DNA of 64,000 bases from Sphingomonas bacterium (lineage in GTDB: Bacteria; Pseudomonadota; Alphaproteobacteria; Sphingomonadales; Sphingomonadaceae): the NCBI RefSeq assembly GCF_903642285.1, contig NZ_CAHJWJ010000007.1, positions 60,633 through 124,632 on the forward strand, read 5' to 3'. The stretch's first letter is position 1. Every line of letters begins with the position of its first letter. Under the pieces are notes generated by a model. That model was not told the DNA's origin. It was given only the letters and a program-made list of their open reading frames with translations, and did no database searches. A program made the position numbers and the translations under genes. Shown one piece after another: positions 38,148 to 48,708 of the stretch.

Positions 38148-38922
38148 TTTCGCCTTTTCGACCGACACCAGCCACGTCATCGCCGAACTGGCCGCCGACC
38201 GCCGGCTGACCGCCACTAGCTGCATGGCGGTATTGCCCAATTGGACCGGAGACGCGCGGCTGCTCGACACCGCGCCCGACACGCTCGAGGTCGGGCTGCA
38301 CCTCGTGCTGACCCTGGAAGCGCCGGTCACCGCCGCGCCGACGCTCGCACCGGCGGGCATCCTGCCCACGATCGATCACCTGCGACGCGCCGCCGCACGC
38401 GGTACGCTGCCGCTCGCGGAGATGGCGGCCGAGATCGCCGCGCAGTTCGACCGGTTCGAATCGGCGCGCGGCCGGGCCCCCGCCTTCGTCGACGGCCACC
38501 AGCACGCGCACGCGCTGAAGGGCGTGCGCGAGATCGTGCTGGACGAGATCGCCCGCCGCGCACCCGCGGCCTGGGTGCGGACTTGCACCGACGCGTTACC
38601 TGCTTTGCTGGCCCGTCCGTTCCGCGGCAAGGCACTGGCGAGCGCGGTCCATTCGGTCGGGCTGCGCCGCGCCGCCGCCGCGCGGGGCATTGCCTGCAAC
38701 GCAGGGTTTGCGGGCCATTATGATTTCGCGCGCGATTACGACACGATCTTCCCGGCGTTCCTCCGCCGCCCCGGCGAGCGCCATCTGGTGATGTGCCACC
38801 CGGGCACCGGGGCCCGTGCGGGCGACGCGATCGCAGCGGCGCGCGTCCGCGAAGCGGCAGCATTGCGCCGCCTGCCGATCGCCGCCATTGCTAGAGCACA
38901 CGGCCTGGTCTTTCCCGGCTGA
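38119..38922 (+). CDS. ChbG/HpnK (YdjC) family carbohydrate deacetylase
   Basis: A 267-residue member of the YdjC fold that removes acetyl groups from sugars. The metal-binding motifs are LCADDFAFS near the start (Asp pair) and VDGHQHAHALKG (His pair), with CHPG near the end. The start is GTG, with AAAGGA upstream. In relatives the substrates are N-acetylglucosamine-containing molecules or hopanoid sugars; here it follows and overlaps a GT2 gene, so it may act on the same glycan or glycolipid. Confidence 0.83.
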   Translation: MPRLILCADDFAFSTDTSHVIAELAADRRLTATSCMAVLPNWTGDARLLDTAPDTLEVGLHLVLTLEAPVTAAPTLAPAGILPTIDHLRRAAARGTLPLAEMAAEIAAQFDRFESARGRAPAFVDGHQHAHALKGVREIVLDEIARRAPAAWVRTCTDALPALLARPFRGKALASAVHSVGLRRAAAARGIACNAGFAGHYDFARDYDTIFPAFLRRPGERHLVMCHPGTGARAGDAIAAARVREAAALRRLPIAAIARAHGLVFPG

Positions 38923-38959
38923 TTCTGGGGCCAAGGGTCGGAAACCCTATGGGAGTCGC

Positions 38960-39514
38960 ATGACCGAAAGCGGGTTGAAGGCCGTCTTCCTGGAAATGCG
39001 TCCGCAATTGCTCCGTCTGCTGGCCGCGCGGCTCGGCGACCGCGACGAGGCCGAGGATGCCTTGCAGGACATGTGGTTCCGCATCGACCAGCTCGTCGTC
39101 ACCGGACCGATCGGCCAGCCGAGCGCGTTCCTGTACCGCATCGCCGCCAATCTCGCGACCGATCGGCGCATCGCGGGACAACGACGGATGGCGCGCGATA
39201 CCGGCTGGGTGGACGTCCAGGTCGCCGCCGAGGACCTTCCCGATGCGGAGCGCGTGCTGATGGGCCGCGAGAAGCTCGCCGCGGTCGAGGCGGTGATCGC
39301 CGAGATGCCCGAACGGATGCGGTCCGCGCTTCGCCTGTTTCGGTTCGAGGAACGGCCGCAACGCGACATCGCCACCCAGCTCGGCATCACCGTCAGCGGC
39401 GTCGAGAAGCTGCTGCGGCGCGCGTACAAACAAATTTCGGATGCGACGACGCAATTCGATGCGGGTGCCGCCGATCGGAATCGTCTGATCGATGAAAGGG
39501 GTCCGTTGACGTGA
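38960..39514 (+). CDS. ECF sigma factor, FecI-like
   Basis: A 184-residue sigma-70 family factor with region 2 (AARLGDRDEAEDALQDMWFRI) and region 4 (MPERMRSALRLFRFEERPQRDIATQLGITVSGVEKLL, HTH), and none of regions 1 or 3. The ATG at 38960 has GGGAG upstream. Its stop overlaps the GTG of the FecR-like gene, and a TonB-dependent receptor with an STN domain follows, the cell-surface signalling arrangement of FecI-FecR-FecA. It would direct transcription of the receptor when ligand binds. Confidence 0.92.
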   Translation: MTESGLKAVFLEMRPQLLRLLAARLGDRDEAEDALQDMWFRIDQLVVTGPIGQPSAFLYRIAANLATDRRIAGQRRMARDTGWVDVQVAAEDLPDAERVLMGREKLAAVEAVIAEMPERMRSALRLFRFEERPQRDIATQLGITVSGVEKLLRRAYKQISDATTQFDAGAADRNRLIDERGPLT

Positions 39515-40482
39515 CCGACATCATATCCAACGCGGCCATGGCCGCGCCGATCCCCGACGCCATCATGGGTCAGGCGATCGATTGGCATCTGCGCTCGAAC
39601 GCGATGGGCGAGGCCGAATGGGTCGCCTTCGTCGACTGGCTGGAGGCCGATCCGGCGAACGCGCGTGCCTATGACCGTGTCGCGGCGGACGACCGTGCGA
39701 TGCCCGCCATCGCCGCGCCGCTGGCACCGCCGGCTGCCCGTCCGCTGCTGCCGCGCCGCTGGGCCTTCGGCGTCGGCGGCACCGCGATCGCGGCCAGCCT
39801 GGTCGCCTTGCTCTTGCCCGCGATGCTACCCCAGGCGGCGATGCCCTATTCGGTCGTGACCCGCCCCGGCGAACAGCGCACGATCGCGCTCGCCGACGGC
39901 ACCCGAATCGATCTGGACGGCGCGTCTCGCCTGGACCTCGACAAGACCAAGCCGCGCAGCGTCAGCCTGGCCTCGGGCGAGGCGGTGTTCCACGTCCGCC
40001 ACGACGCCGCCGATCCGTTCACCGTCCGCTCGGGCGCGCTGACGCTGCGTGATATCGGCACCGTCTTCGACGTGACGCGCGCGGGCAAGCGGCTCGACGT
40101 CGCAGTCGCCGAAGGATCGGTGATGTTTCAGCCGGGTCGCGACGCGCTGACGCTCGTTGCGGGCCGGCGTCTGTCCGCCGACGAAGGTCTGGGCAGCGTT
40201 ACCTTGGCTGCCGTCGAACCGGCTGCGGTCGGCGGGTGGCGCGACGGGCGCATGACGTTTGCCGGCGAACCGCTATCCAGCGTCTTCGCCGCGATAGGGC
40301 GTCGTTACGGAACGGATGTCCGCCTCGCACCGGGCTTGTCCGACCGTCCCTTTACCGGCATGGTCGCGCTGTCTGGGGGGGCGGGTCGCGACATACCGCA
40401 TCTCGCTGCATTGATCGGAGCGACGTGGCGGCGTGACGGTGAGCGATGGATCATCACGCCGGGGGCGGCACCGACGAACTGA
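39511..40482 (+). CDS. FecR-like anti-sigma factor
   Basis: A 323-residue inner-membrane regulator. It has an N-terminal DUF4880 region (IDWHLRSNAMGEAEWVAFVDWLEADPANARAYDRVA), one membrane segment near 91-113 (FGVGGTAIAASLVALLLPAM), a periplasmic FecR domain (VVTRPGEQRTIALADGTRIDL) and a C-terminal DUF4974-like region. The start is a GTG overlapping the sigma gene. It relays the signal from the receptor STN domain to the sigma factor. Its 3' end overlaps the receptor gene by 50 bases. Confidence 0.92.
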   Translation: MTDIISNAAMAAPIPDAIMGQAIDWHLRSNAMGEAEWVAFVDWLEADPANARAYDRVAADDRAMPAIAAPLAPPAARPLLPRRWAFGVGGTAIAASLVALLLPAMLPQAAMPYSVVTRPGEQRTIALADGTRIDLDGASRLDLDKTKPRSVSLASGEAVFHVRHDAADPFTVRSGALTLRDIGTVFDVTRAGKRLDVAVAEGSVMFQPGRDALTLVAGRRLSADEGLGSVTLAAVEPAAVGGWRDGRMTFAGEPLSSVFAAIGRRYGTDVRLAPGLSDRPFTGMVALSGGAGRDIPHLAALIGATWRRDGERWIITPGAAPTN

Positions 40483-42883
40483 TCCGCCCGGGGCCGGCCG
40501 ATCCCGCGGCTTGGTCGCAGTTCTCGCGACCGTAGTCTTCGCCACCGCCGCCCCCGCAGCCCCGGCCGCGCACATCGCCATCCCGGCCACGACGCTGGAC
40601 GTGGCGCTGACCACGCTCGCCCGGCAGAGCGGGCAGGACATCATCAGCACCGAATCCGCGCTGCGTGCGGTGCGCACCCGCGCGCTGTCGGGTGATGTCC
40701 CGGTCGCGGCAGCGCTGGCCCGGCTGCTGGGTGGCAGCGGCTATCATGCGGTGGCGATCGATTCGCGCAGCTGGCGCATCGTTCGCGACGCCGCCGTCCG
40801 CCCCTCCCTACCGTCCCCGCCGCCGCCCGCCCGCCGCGCGGCAGCGCCGCCGCCCCCCGAAACCCCGAACGGCGATATCGTCGTCACCGCCAGCAAGCAG
40901 CATATCCCGCTGCTTCGCTATCCGGGCACCCTCACGACGATTTCGCCGAACGGATCGCCCGACATCCCGTCGCTGCCCGACATGACCGATGTCGCCCGCG
41001 CGACCCCGGTCCTGCAGAACACCGAATTCGGACCCGGTCGGAACAAGATCTTCATTCGCGGCATCGCCGACAGCAGCTTCGACGGGGCAACCCAATCGAC
41101 CGCAAGCATCTATGTCGGCGACGTGCAGCTGGGCTATGCCGGCGCGGACCCCAGCCTGAAACTGTACGACATGCAGGGCGTGCAGGTGATGGAGGGGCCG
41201 CAGGGCACGCTCTACGGCTCCGGATCGATCGGCGGTATCGTCCGCCTGCTGCCCAATCCCGTCGCGCTCGACCGGGCGAGCGGGGCGGTGTCCGCCGGCG
41301 GGACGTTCACCGCGGGCGGTGGACCCGGCTACGACGTCGCCGGCATGGTCGACCTGCCCGTGATCGACGACCGGCTGGGCTTTCGCGCGGTCGCGTATGA
41401 CGAGCGGCAGGGCGGCTATATCGACGACCCGGCACGCAGGCTTGATCATACCAACCGGATCGACACCCTGGGTGGACGACTGGCGGTGAAATATGATCCC
41501 GGTGGCGGCTGGATGATCGACGCGACCGGACTGATCCAGCGGATCGACGGCGCGGACGCACAATATGCCGAGGCCGGCAGCGGCCCGCTGTCGCACCGGT
41601 CCTCCCTGCCGCAGCCGTTCCACAATCAGGTCGCGCTCGGCAGCCTGTCGATCCGCAAGACCTGGGCGAGCGGACTGGAATTGCTGTCGGCGACCGCGAT
41701 GACCGACAATCATTCGGCCGAGATGTTCGACGCCACTGCCTTGTCCCCGGCGCGCGGCGGGCCGGGCGGCGAGCGACCGGCGACCGCCTATGATGTCGAT
41801 ACCGCGAAGCGGTTGCTGACCGAGGAGATGCGGCTGTCGCGGTCGCTGACCACCGGCAGTTCCTGGGTCATCGGGTTCACGCTGCTCAGCAATACCGACG
41901 CCGAACAGCGCGCGCTGGGTATCGTCGGCACCGTGCCGTCGATCGACGGCGTGACCAACGTCACTCAAAGCGGATCGGCGTTCGGCGAGGGGACGCTGGC
42001 GGTCACGCGCAACTTCGCGGTCACGCTTGGCGCGCGCCTGACGATCGCGCGAGTCGACGGCGAGCCCGATTTCAAGACCATCAACACCAATTTCGTGAAG
42101 GGCCGATCGACCCGGCGAGTCGATCCGACCGCCGGGTTTTCGTGGAAACTGACGTCCGACCTCGCGCTCTATGGCCGGTTCCAGACGGGGTATCGCACCG
42201 GCGGGCTCGCGGTCGCGCGCGGCATCGGGCGGGTCGCGGATTTCGGTTCCGATTCGATCCGCGTCGGGGAGATCGGCGTGCGCAAATTGCGAAGCGGCGC
42301 GACCGGCCTGTCGCTGACCGCGGCGGTTTCCTATGCGCGCTGGACCGACATCCAGGCCGATCTCGTGAACCGCCGCGGACTGCCCTATACCGACAATATC
42401 GGCAACGCGCGGATCACGGCGGTGGAGGGCACCGCCGACTGGGTCCCGATCGTCGGGCTGCGTGCGACCGCGGCGTTCCTGTATACGCAGAACAGCGTCA
42501 CCGGCCCGCTCGCCGACCTGTCGAGCCCCGCGCATCGCCGCCTGCCGGACACGCCGCCGATCGCCGCGAAGATCGACGCCAGTTACGAATGGTCGATCGG
42601 TCGCGGCATGACCGCGATCATCGGCGGATCGGGAAATTATACGGGCCGATCCGTGATCGGCACCGGCGACCTGTTCGATGTCGATCAAGGCAAATATGCC
42701 GATTTCGCGGTCCGCGCCGGGCTGCGGCACGGACGGATCGAGACGACGCTGTCGATCGACAATCTGACCAACGTCCGCGGCAACCGCTTCGCGTCGGGCA
42801 ATCCCTTCGCCTTGTCCGCGCGCGACCTGACGACGCCGCTTCAGCCGTTCAACGTCCGGCTGGGGACGGCGATCGGGTTTTGA
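40433..42883 (+). CDS. TonB-dependent receptor with N-terminal STN signalling domain
   Basis: An 816-residue outer-membrane transporter. Following a hydrophobic export segment (about 27-45), an STN domain runs 47-117 (IPATTLDVALTTLARQSGQDI), then a Pro-rich linker, the TonB box-like DIVVTAS and plug (PGTLTTISP, VQVMEGPQGTLYGSGSIGGIV), and a beta-barrel ending in FNVRLGTAIGF. The ligand is not evident. The GTG start at 40433 lies inside the FecR-like gene; a TTG at 40511 with a shorter leader is possible. Its 3' end overlaps the convergent GT39-like gene by 35 bases. Confidence 0.9.
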   Translation: MTVSDGSSRRGRHRRTDPPGAGRSRGLVAVLATVVFATAAPAAPAAHIAIPATTLDVALTTLARQSGQDIISTESALRAVRTRALSGDVPVAAALARLLGGSGYHAVAIDSRSWRIVRDAAVRPSLPSPPPPARRAAAPPPPETPNGDIVVTASKQHIPLLRYPGTLTTISPNGSPDIPSLPDMTDVARATPVLQNTEFGPGRNKIFIRGIADSSFDGATQSTASIYVGDVQLGYAGADPSLKLYDMQGVQVMEGPQGTLYGSGSIGGIVRLLPNPVALDRASGAVSAGGTFTAGGGPGYDVAGMVDLPVIDDRLGFRAVAYDERQGGYIDDPARRLDHTNRIDTLGGRLAVKYDPGGGWMIDATGLIQRIDGADAQYAEAGSGPLSHRSSLPQPFHNQVALGSLSIRKTWASGLELLSATAMTDNHSAEMFDATALSPARGGPGGERPATAYDVDTAKRLLTEEMRLSRSLTTGSSWVIGFTLLSNTDAEQRALGIVGTVPSIDGVTNVTQSGSAFGEGTLAVTRNFAVTLGARLTIARVDGEPDFKTINTNFVKGRSTRRVDPTAGFSWKLTSDLALYGRFQTGYRTGGLAVARGIGRVADFGSDSIRVGEIGVRKLRSGATGLSLTAAVSYARWTDIQADLVNRRGLPYTDNIGNARITAVEGTADWVPIVGLRATAAFLYTQNSVTGPLADLSSPAHRRLPDTPPIAAKIDASYEWSIGRGMTAIIGGSGNYTGRSVIGTGDLFDVDQGKYADFAVRAGLRHGRIETTLSIDNLTNVRGNRFASGNPFALSARDLTTPLQPFNVRLGTAIGF

Positions 42884-44348
42884 GATGATAGACGTCCGCC
42901 CATAATCGCCCGAGCGGCAGCCGGACGGGGCGCGCATAGCCGCCGCGCGCGACGAGGCCCGCGACCTGTACCGCGCGTTCGGGCATCTCGTCGGTCTCCG
43001 GCCCTTGCAGCACGACCACCTCCGGTCGCCGCGCGAAGATGCGGTCCACCTCCGCCGCCTGGTCGACCCCGATCGCCCCCGCCTCGCGCGCGATCTGCAG
43101 GTGCGAGGGGAAGAGGTAGCGCGACAGCGCGTGCCGGCCGGTGAAGGTGTAGAGCGCGGGGTCGCCGATATCGACATACAGACTGCCCGGCCCGGGCCCG
43201 ATCGCGCGGACGACCGCGGCGAACTCGGCGGGACTGCCGCGGTGATGCAGCGCGGAGGCCACCACGAGCTGACCGCCGACGAACCCCGCCACCATCGCCG
43301 GGATCGCGAGCCATCGCCCGATCCGCCGATCGCCGAAGAACGCCGCGGTGCAAAGGGTCGCGGGCAGCATCACCGGCAGCGTATAGTGGTTGTACCAGCC
43401 GCCGAAGACGACGAGTCCGAAGACCGCCACCGCCAGCCAGCCGCGCAGGAACCCGCGCACGCTGCGCTGCTGCGCATCGCCCCGCGGCGCGCCGATCCCC
43501 GCCAGCGCAAGGAGGAGGAGCGGCCCGAGCAGCGCCAGCGCCACGATCGCATTGTCCAGCCGGACCGCGGGTGCGTCGGCATGGCGCTGGAGGATCGACA
43601 GGAAATTCGCATATACGAACGCCTGACCCTGGCCGATCGCGACATAGGTTCCCGCGGCGAGCATCGTGGGCACCAGCGCGACCGTACAAAGCACCGCGCC
43701 GTAACCAATCGCCCGGCCGATCGACCGGGTGACGCGGTGTTCGTCCCACATAAGCCACAGCCCGATCCAGACGCCTTCGAACAGCGCCGAATATTTGACC
43801 TGCAGCGCGCATCCGACCAGCGCCATCGCCAGCACCCCGGCCCGCCGCCGGCGTTCGGGGACGGCACCCGCGACCAGCGCGACCGCGCCCGCCATCAACG
43901 CATTATAGAAGACGGGCGATTGCCCCCCCTGCCCGTCCGCCAGATCGATCCACAGGATGTACAGCACGCCCGCCATCAGCGCGCCGCGCGACCACCCTGC
44001 GATCCGCGCCAGCCGCACGATCGGCGCCGCGGTCGCGACGACCGCCGCCAGCGCCATCGCCTGATAGACATAGACCCCGGTCTGCGGCGACCAGGGCGCG
44101 GCGGGCATATAGACGAGGAACAGCCCGATCGGCTTGCGGTCCCAGATGTCGACATAGGGCAGCGCCCCGCGCCACATCGCGCGCGCCATGAGGAGGTAGA
44201 ATTCCTCGTCCACCTGAATGATCGGATTGCCGAACGTCCGTGCCCGGGCAGCGATCGCGACGAGCAGGAGGATGGCGAGCGTGCGCCACCATGCACGGCG
44301 CGTCGGCGCGGGTGTCGGGGTCAACCCGGGCGAAGACCACGCGTTCAT
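42849..44348 (-). CDS. GT39-like membrane glycosyltransferase, copy 2
   Basis: A 499-residue multi-spanning membrane protein resembling the gene at 34464-35921: IIQVDEEFYLLMARAMWRGALPYVDIWDRKPIGLF corresponds to the same acidic loop and WDRKPIG motif. It probably glycosylates a lipid or surface polymer from a polyprenyl donor. The start ATG gives MNAWSSPGL; a longer frame runs through a repeat and is discounted. Its end overlaps the convergent receptor gene. Confidence 0.8.
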   Translation of the reverse strand: MNAWSSPGLTPTPAPTRRAWWRTLAILLLVAIAARARTFGNPIIQVDEEFYLLMARAMWRGALPYVDIWDRKPIGLFLVYMPAAPWSPQTGVYVYQAMALAAVVATAAPIVRLARIAGWSRGALMAGVLYILWIDLADGQGGQSPVFYNALMAGAVALVAGAVPERRRRAGVLAMALVGCALQVKYSALFEGVWIGLWLMWDEHRVTRSIGRAIGYGAVLCTVALVPTMLAAGTYVAIGQGQAFVYANFLSILQRHADAPAVRLDNAIVALALLGPLLLLALAGIGAPRGDAQQRSVRGFLRGWLAVAVFGLVVFGGWYNHYTLPVMLPATLCTAAFFGDRRIGRWLAIPAMVAGFVGGQLVVASALHHRGSPAEFAAVVRAIGPGPGSLYVDIGDPALYTFTGRHALSRYLFPSHLQIAREAGAIGVDQAAEVDRIFARRPEVVVLQGPETDEMPERAVQVAGLVARGGYARPVRLPLGRLWADVYHLKTRSPSPAGR

Positions 44349-44417
44349 CGCGCCACCGATTAGGCAAGGTCGTCGTCCGGCACCAGCGTCGATGCCGAGG
44401 CGGGGCCCGCTCCAGCC

Positions 44418-44523
44418 GCCGCCCCGGCGTAGGCCGGGGCCCAAGTGCAAGACGCTTGTGAGGACACGGTGTACGCTGCAACAGTCGCTTACCTGACTGG
44501 ACCCCGGCCTGCGCCGGGGTGGC
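44418..44523. repeat. Palindromic intergenic repeat before the TPP enzyme gene
   Basis: GCCGCCCCGGCGTAGGCCGG at the left and CCGGCCTGCGCCGGGGTGGC at the right are near-perfect inverted copies. It belongs to the CCCCGGCGAAGGCCGGGG family, here with TAGG/CTGC variants. Confidence 0.8.
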
Positions 44524-44568
44524 TGGGTAGGTCGGACGAAAACCACTGATGACGCCCCGGAGCCTCGC

Positions 44569-46239
44569 ATGAACGCCCCCCAACGCACCGCCGCGCGCCT
44601 GCTGGTCGACCAGCTCGTGATCCAGCGCGTCGACCGTGCCACCTGCGTGCCGGGCGAAAGCTATCTGTCGGTCCTCGACGCGCTGACCGATACCGGGATC
44701 GACCTGCTGACCTGCCGCGCGGAGGGCGGGGCGGCGATGATGGCGGAGGCGTATGGGAAACTGACCGGCCGGCCCGGCATCTGCTTCGTGACCCGCGGGC
44801 CGGGTGCGACCAACACGATGCCGGGGCTCCACATCGCCGCACAGGATTCGACGCCGATGATCCTGTTCGTCGGTCAGGTCGCGCGCGCGATGCGCGGGCG
44901 CGAGGCGTTCCAGGAACTCGATTACCCAGCGACCTTCGGCGCGGTCGCCAAATGGGCGGTCGAGATCGACCGTGCGGATCGCATCCCCGAACTGGTCGCG
45001 CGCGCGTTCCGGATCGCGATGCAGGGACGCCCCGGGCCGGTCGTTGTCGCGCTGCCCGAGGATATGTTGGACGATATCGCGACCGTCGCCGATGCGCCCT
45101 ATGTCACGCCATCGCAACCCGCGGTGTCGGCGGACGACGCGAACGCCGTCGCGGCGATGCTCGCGGAGGCCGAACGCCCGTTCGTCATCGTCGGCGGATC
45201 ACGCTGGACGCAAGCCGCCGCCGACGCGCTGGTCGCCTTGGCCGCTGCCCATGACCTGCCCGTCGCGACCGCGTTCCGCCGCGCGCATCTGTTCCCGGCG
45301 ACCGATCCGCATCATGCGGGCGACTTGGGGATCGGCCCCAATCCCGTGCTCGCCGCCGCGGTGCGCGAGGCGGATATGCTGATCCTGCTCGGCGGCCGGC
45401 TGTCGGAGATCGCGTCGTCGGGCTACACGCTCATCGACGTGCCGACCCCGCGCCAACGGCTGGTGCATATCCATCCCGATCCGCTGGAACTGGGCCGCAT
45501 CTACCAGCCAGCGCTCGCGATCGAGGCGACGCCGGGCACGTTTCTGACCGCGATGGCCGATATCCCCGCCGGGCCACCGCGTCCGAGAACCGCCGACCTC
45601 CACGCGTCCTACCGCATGTGGTCCGATACCACCGGCCCGCTGCCGGGCGGCTTCGATTACGGCGCGGCGATGCTGTGGCTGCGCGACCGGCTGCCGGGCG
45701 ATGCGATCCTCTGCAACGGGGCGGGCAATTATGCCGGCTGGCTGCACCGCTATTACCGCTTCCGCCGTTTCGGCACGCAGCTGGCACCGACCAGCGGATC
45801 GATGGGGTACGGCGTCCCTGCCGCGGTCATGGCCAAGCGCCAGCATCCGGACCGCATCGTCATCGCTCTGGCAGGCGACGGCGATTTCCTGATGAACGGG
45901 CAGGAATTCGCGACCGCGGTGCACCACGGCATCCCCATCGTCGCGGTCGTGATCGACAACGGCATGTACGGCACGATCCGGATGCATCAGGAACGGACCT
46001 TCCCGGGGCGCATCGCCGCGACCGCGCTGACCAGCCCCGATTTTGCCGCACTCGCGCGCGCCTATGGCGGGCATGGCGAGACGGTGGTAGCGACCGCGGA
46101 CTTCGCCCCCGCCTTCGAGCGCGCGCTGGCGAGCGGGAAGCCGGCGATCGTCCATTGCCTGCTCGACCCCGAAGCGATCACGCCGACCGCGACGCTGGCG
46201 GGGCTGCGCGCGGCGGCGGAGGGTAAGCAGGTCGAATAA
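44569..46239 (+). CDS. Thiamine diphosphate-dependent enzyme, acetolactate synthase-like
   Basis: A 556-residue ThDP enzyme with the three-domain POX/AHAS layout. Glu52 in CRAEGGAAMMAEAYGKL is the cofactor-activating Glu, GRPGICFVTRGPGATN the Pyr domain continuation, and GDGDFLMNGQEFATAV with IDNGMYGTIR the PP-domain metal motif. No regulatory subunit gene (ilvN) is adjacent, so it may be a catabolic acetolactate synthase, a decarboxylase, or another carboligase. It stands alone between repeats on both sides. Confidence 0.85.
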   Translation: MNAPQRTAARLLVDQLVIQRVDRATCVPGESYLSVLDALTDTGIDLLTCRAEGGAAMMAEAYGKLTGRPGICFVTRGPGATNTMPGLHIAAQDSTPMILFVGQVARAMRGREAFQELDYPATFGAVAKWAVEIDRADRIPELVARAFRIAMQGRPGPVVVALPEDMLDDIATVADAPYVTPSQPAVSADDANAVAAMLAEAERPFVIVGGSRWTQAAADALVALAAAHDLPVATAFRRAHLFPATDPHHAGDLGIGPNPVLAAAVREADMLILLGGRLSEIASSGYTLIDVPTPRQRLVHIHPDPLELGRIYQPALAIEATPGTFLTAMADIPAGPPRPRTADLHASYRMWSDTTGPLPGGFDYGAAMLWLRDRLPGDAILCNGAGNYAGWLHRYYRFRRFGTQLAPTSGSMGYGVPAAVMAKRQHPDRIVIALAGDGDFLMNGQEFATAVHHGIPIVAVVIDNGMYGTIRMHQERTFPGRIAATALTSPDFAALARAYGGHGETVVATADFAPAFERALASGKPAIVHCLLDPEAITPTATLAGLRAAAEGKQVE

Positions 46240-46245
46240 GGTTAC

Positions 46246-48551
<2,306 letters not shown>

Positions 48552-48557
48552 CCGCGC

Positions 48558-48575
48558 CGTTGCTTTTTTGCAACG
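48558..48575. other. Perfect dyad CGTTGC-T6-GCAACG
   Basis: Six-base arms around six T residues, between ligA and the Oar-like receptor gene. It could be a regulator site for the receptor or a short hairpin after ligA; no way to tell from sequence. Confidence 0.45.
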
Positions 48576-48708
48576 CACCATGACCGAGTTCTAACGATCC
48601 GGGTTCGCGACTCGCCAACGTCATCGAACCGAAATATTCACCGTGCAGGGCAGCCTTCATCGAACACCGCCGCAACGGCGACGAGCGAAGGCTCAACGGG
48701 GGAATATC

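Noticed and set aside
40808..43177. 789-codon open frame opposite the STN receptor
   Set aside because: Shadow of the receptor; no conserved motifs and no ribosome-binding site.
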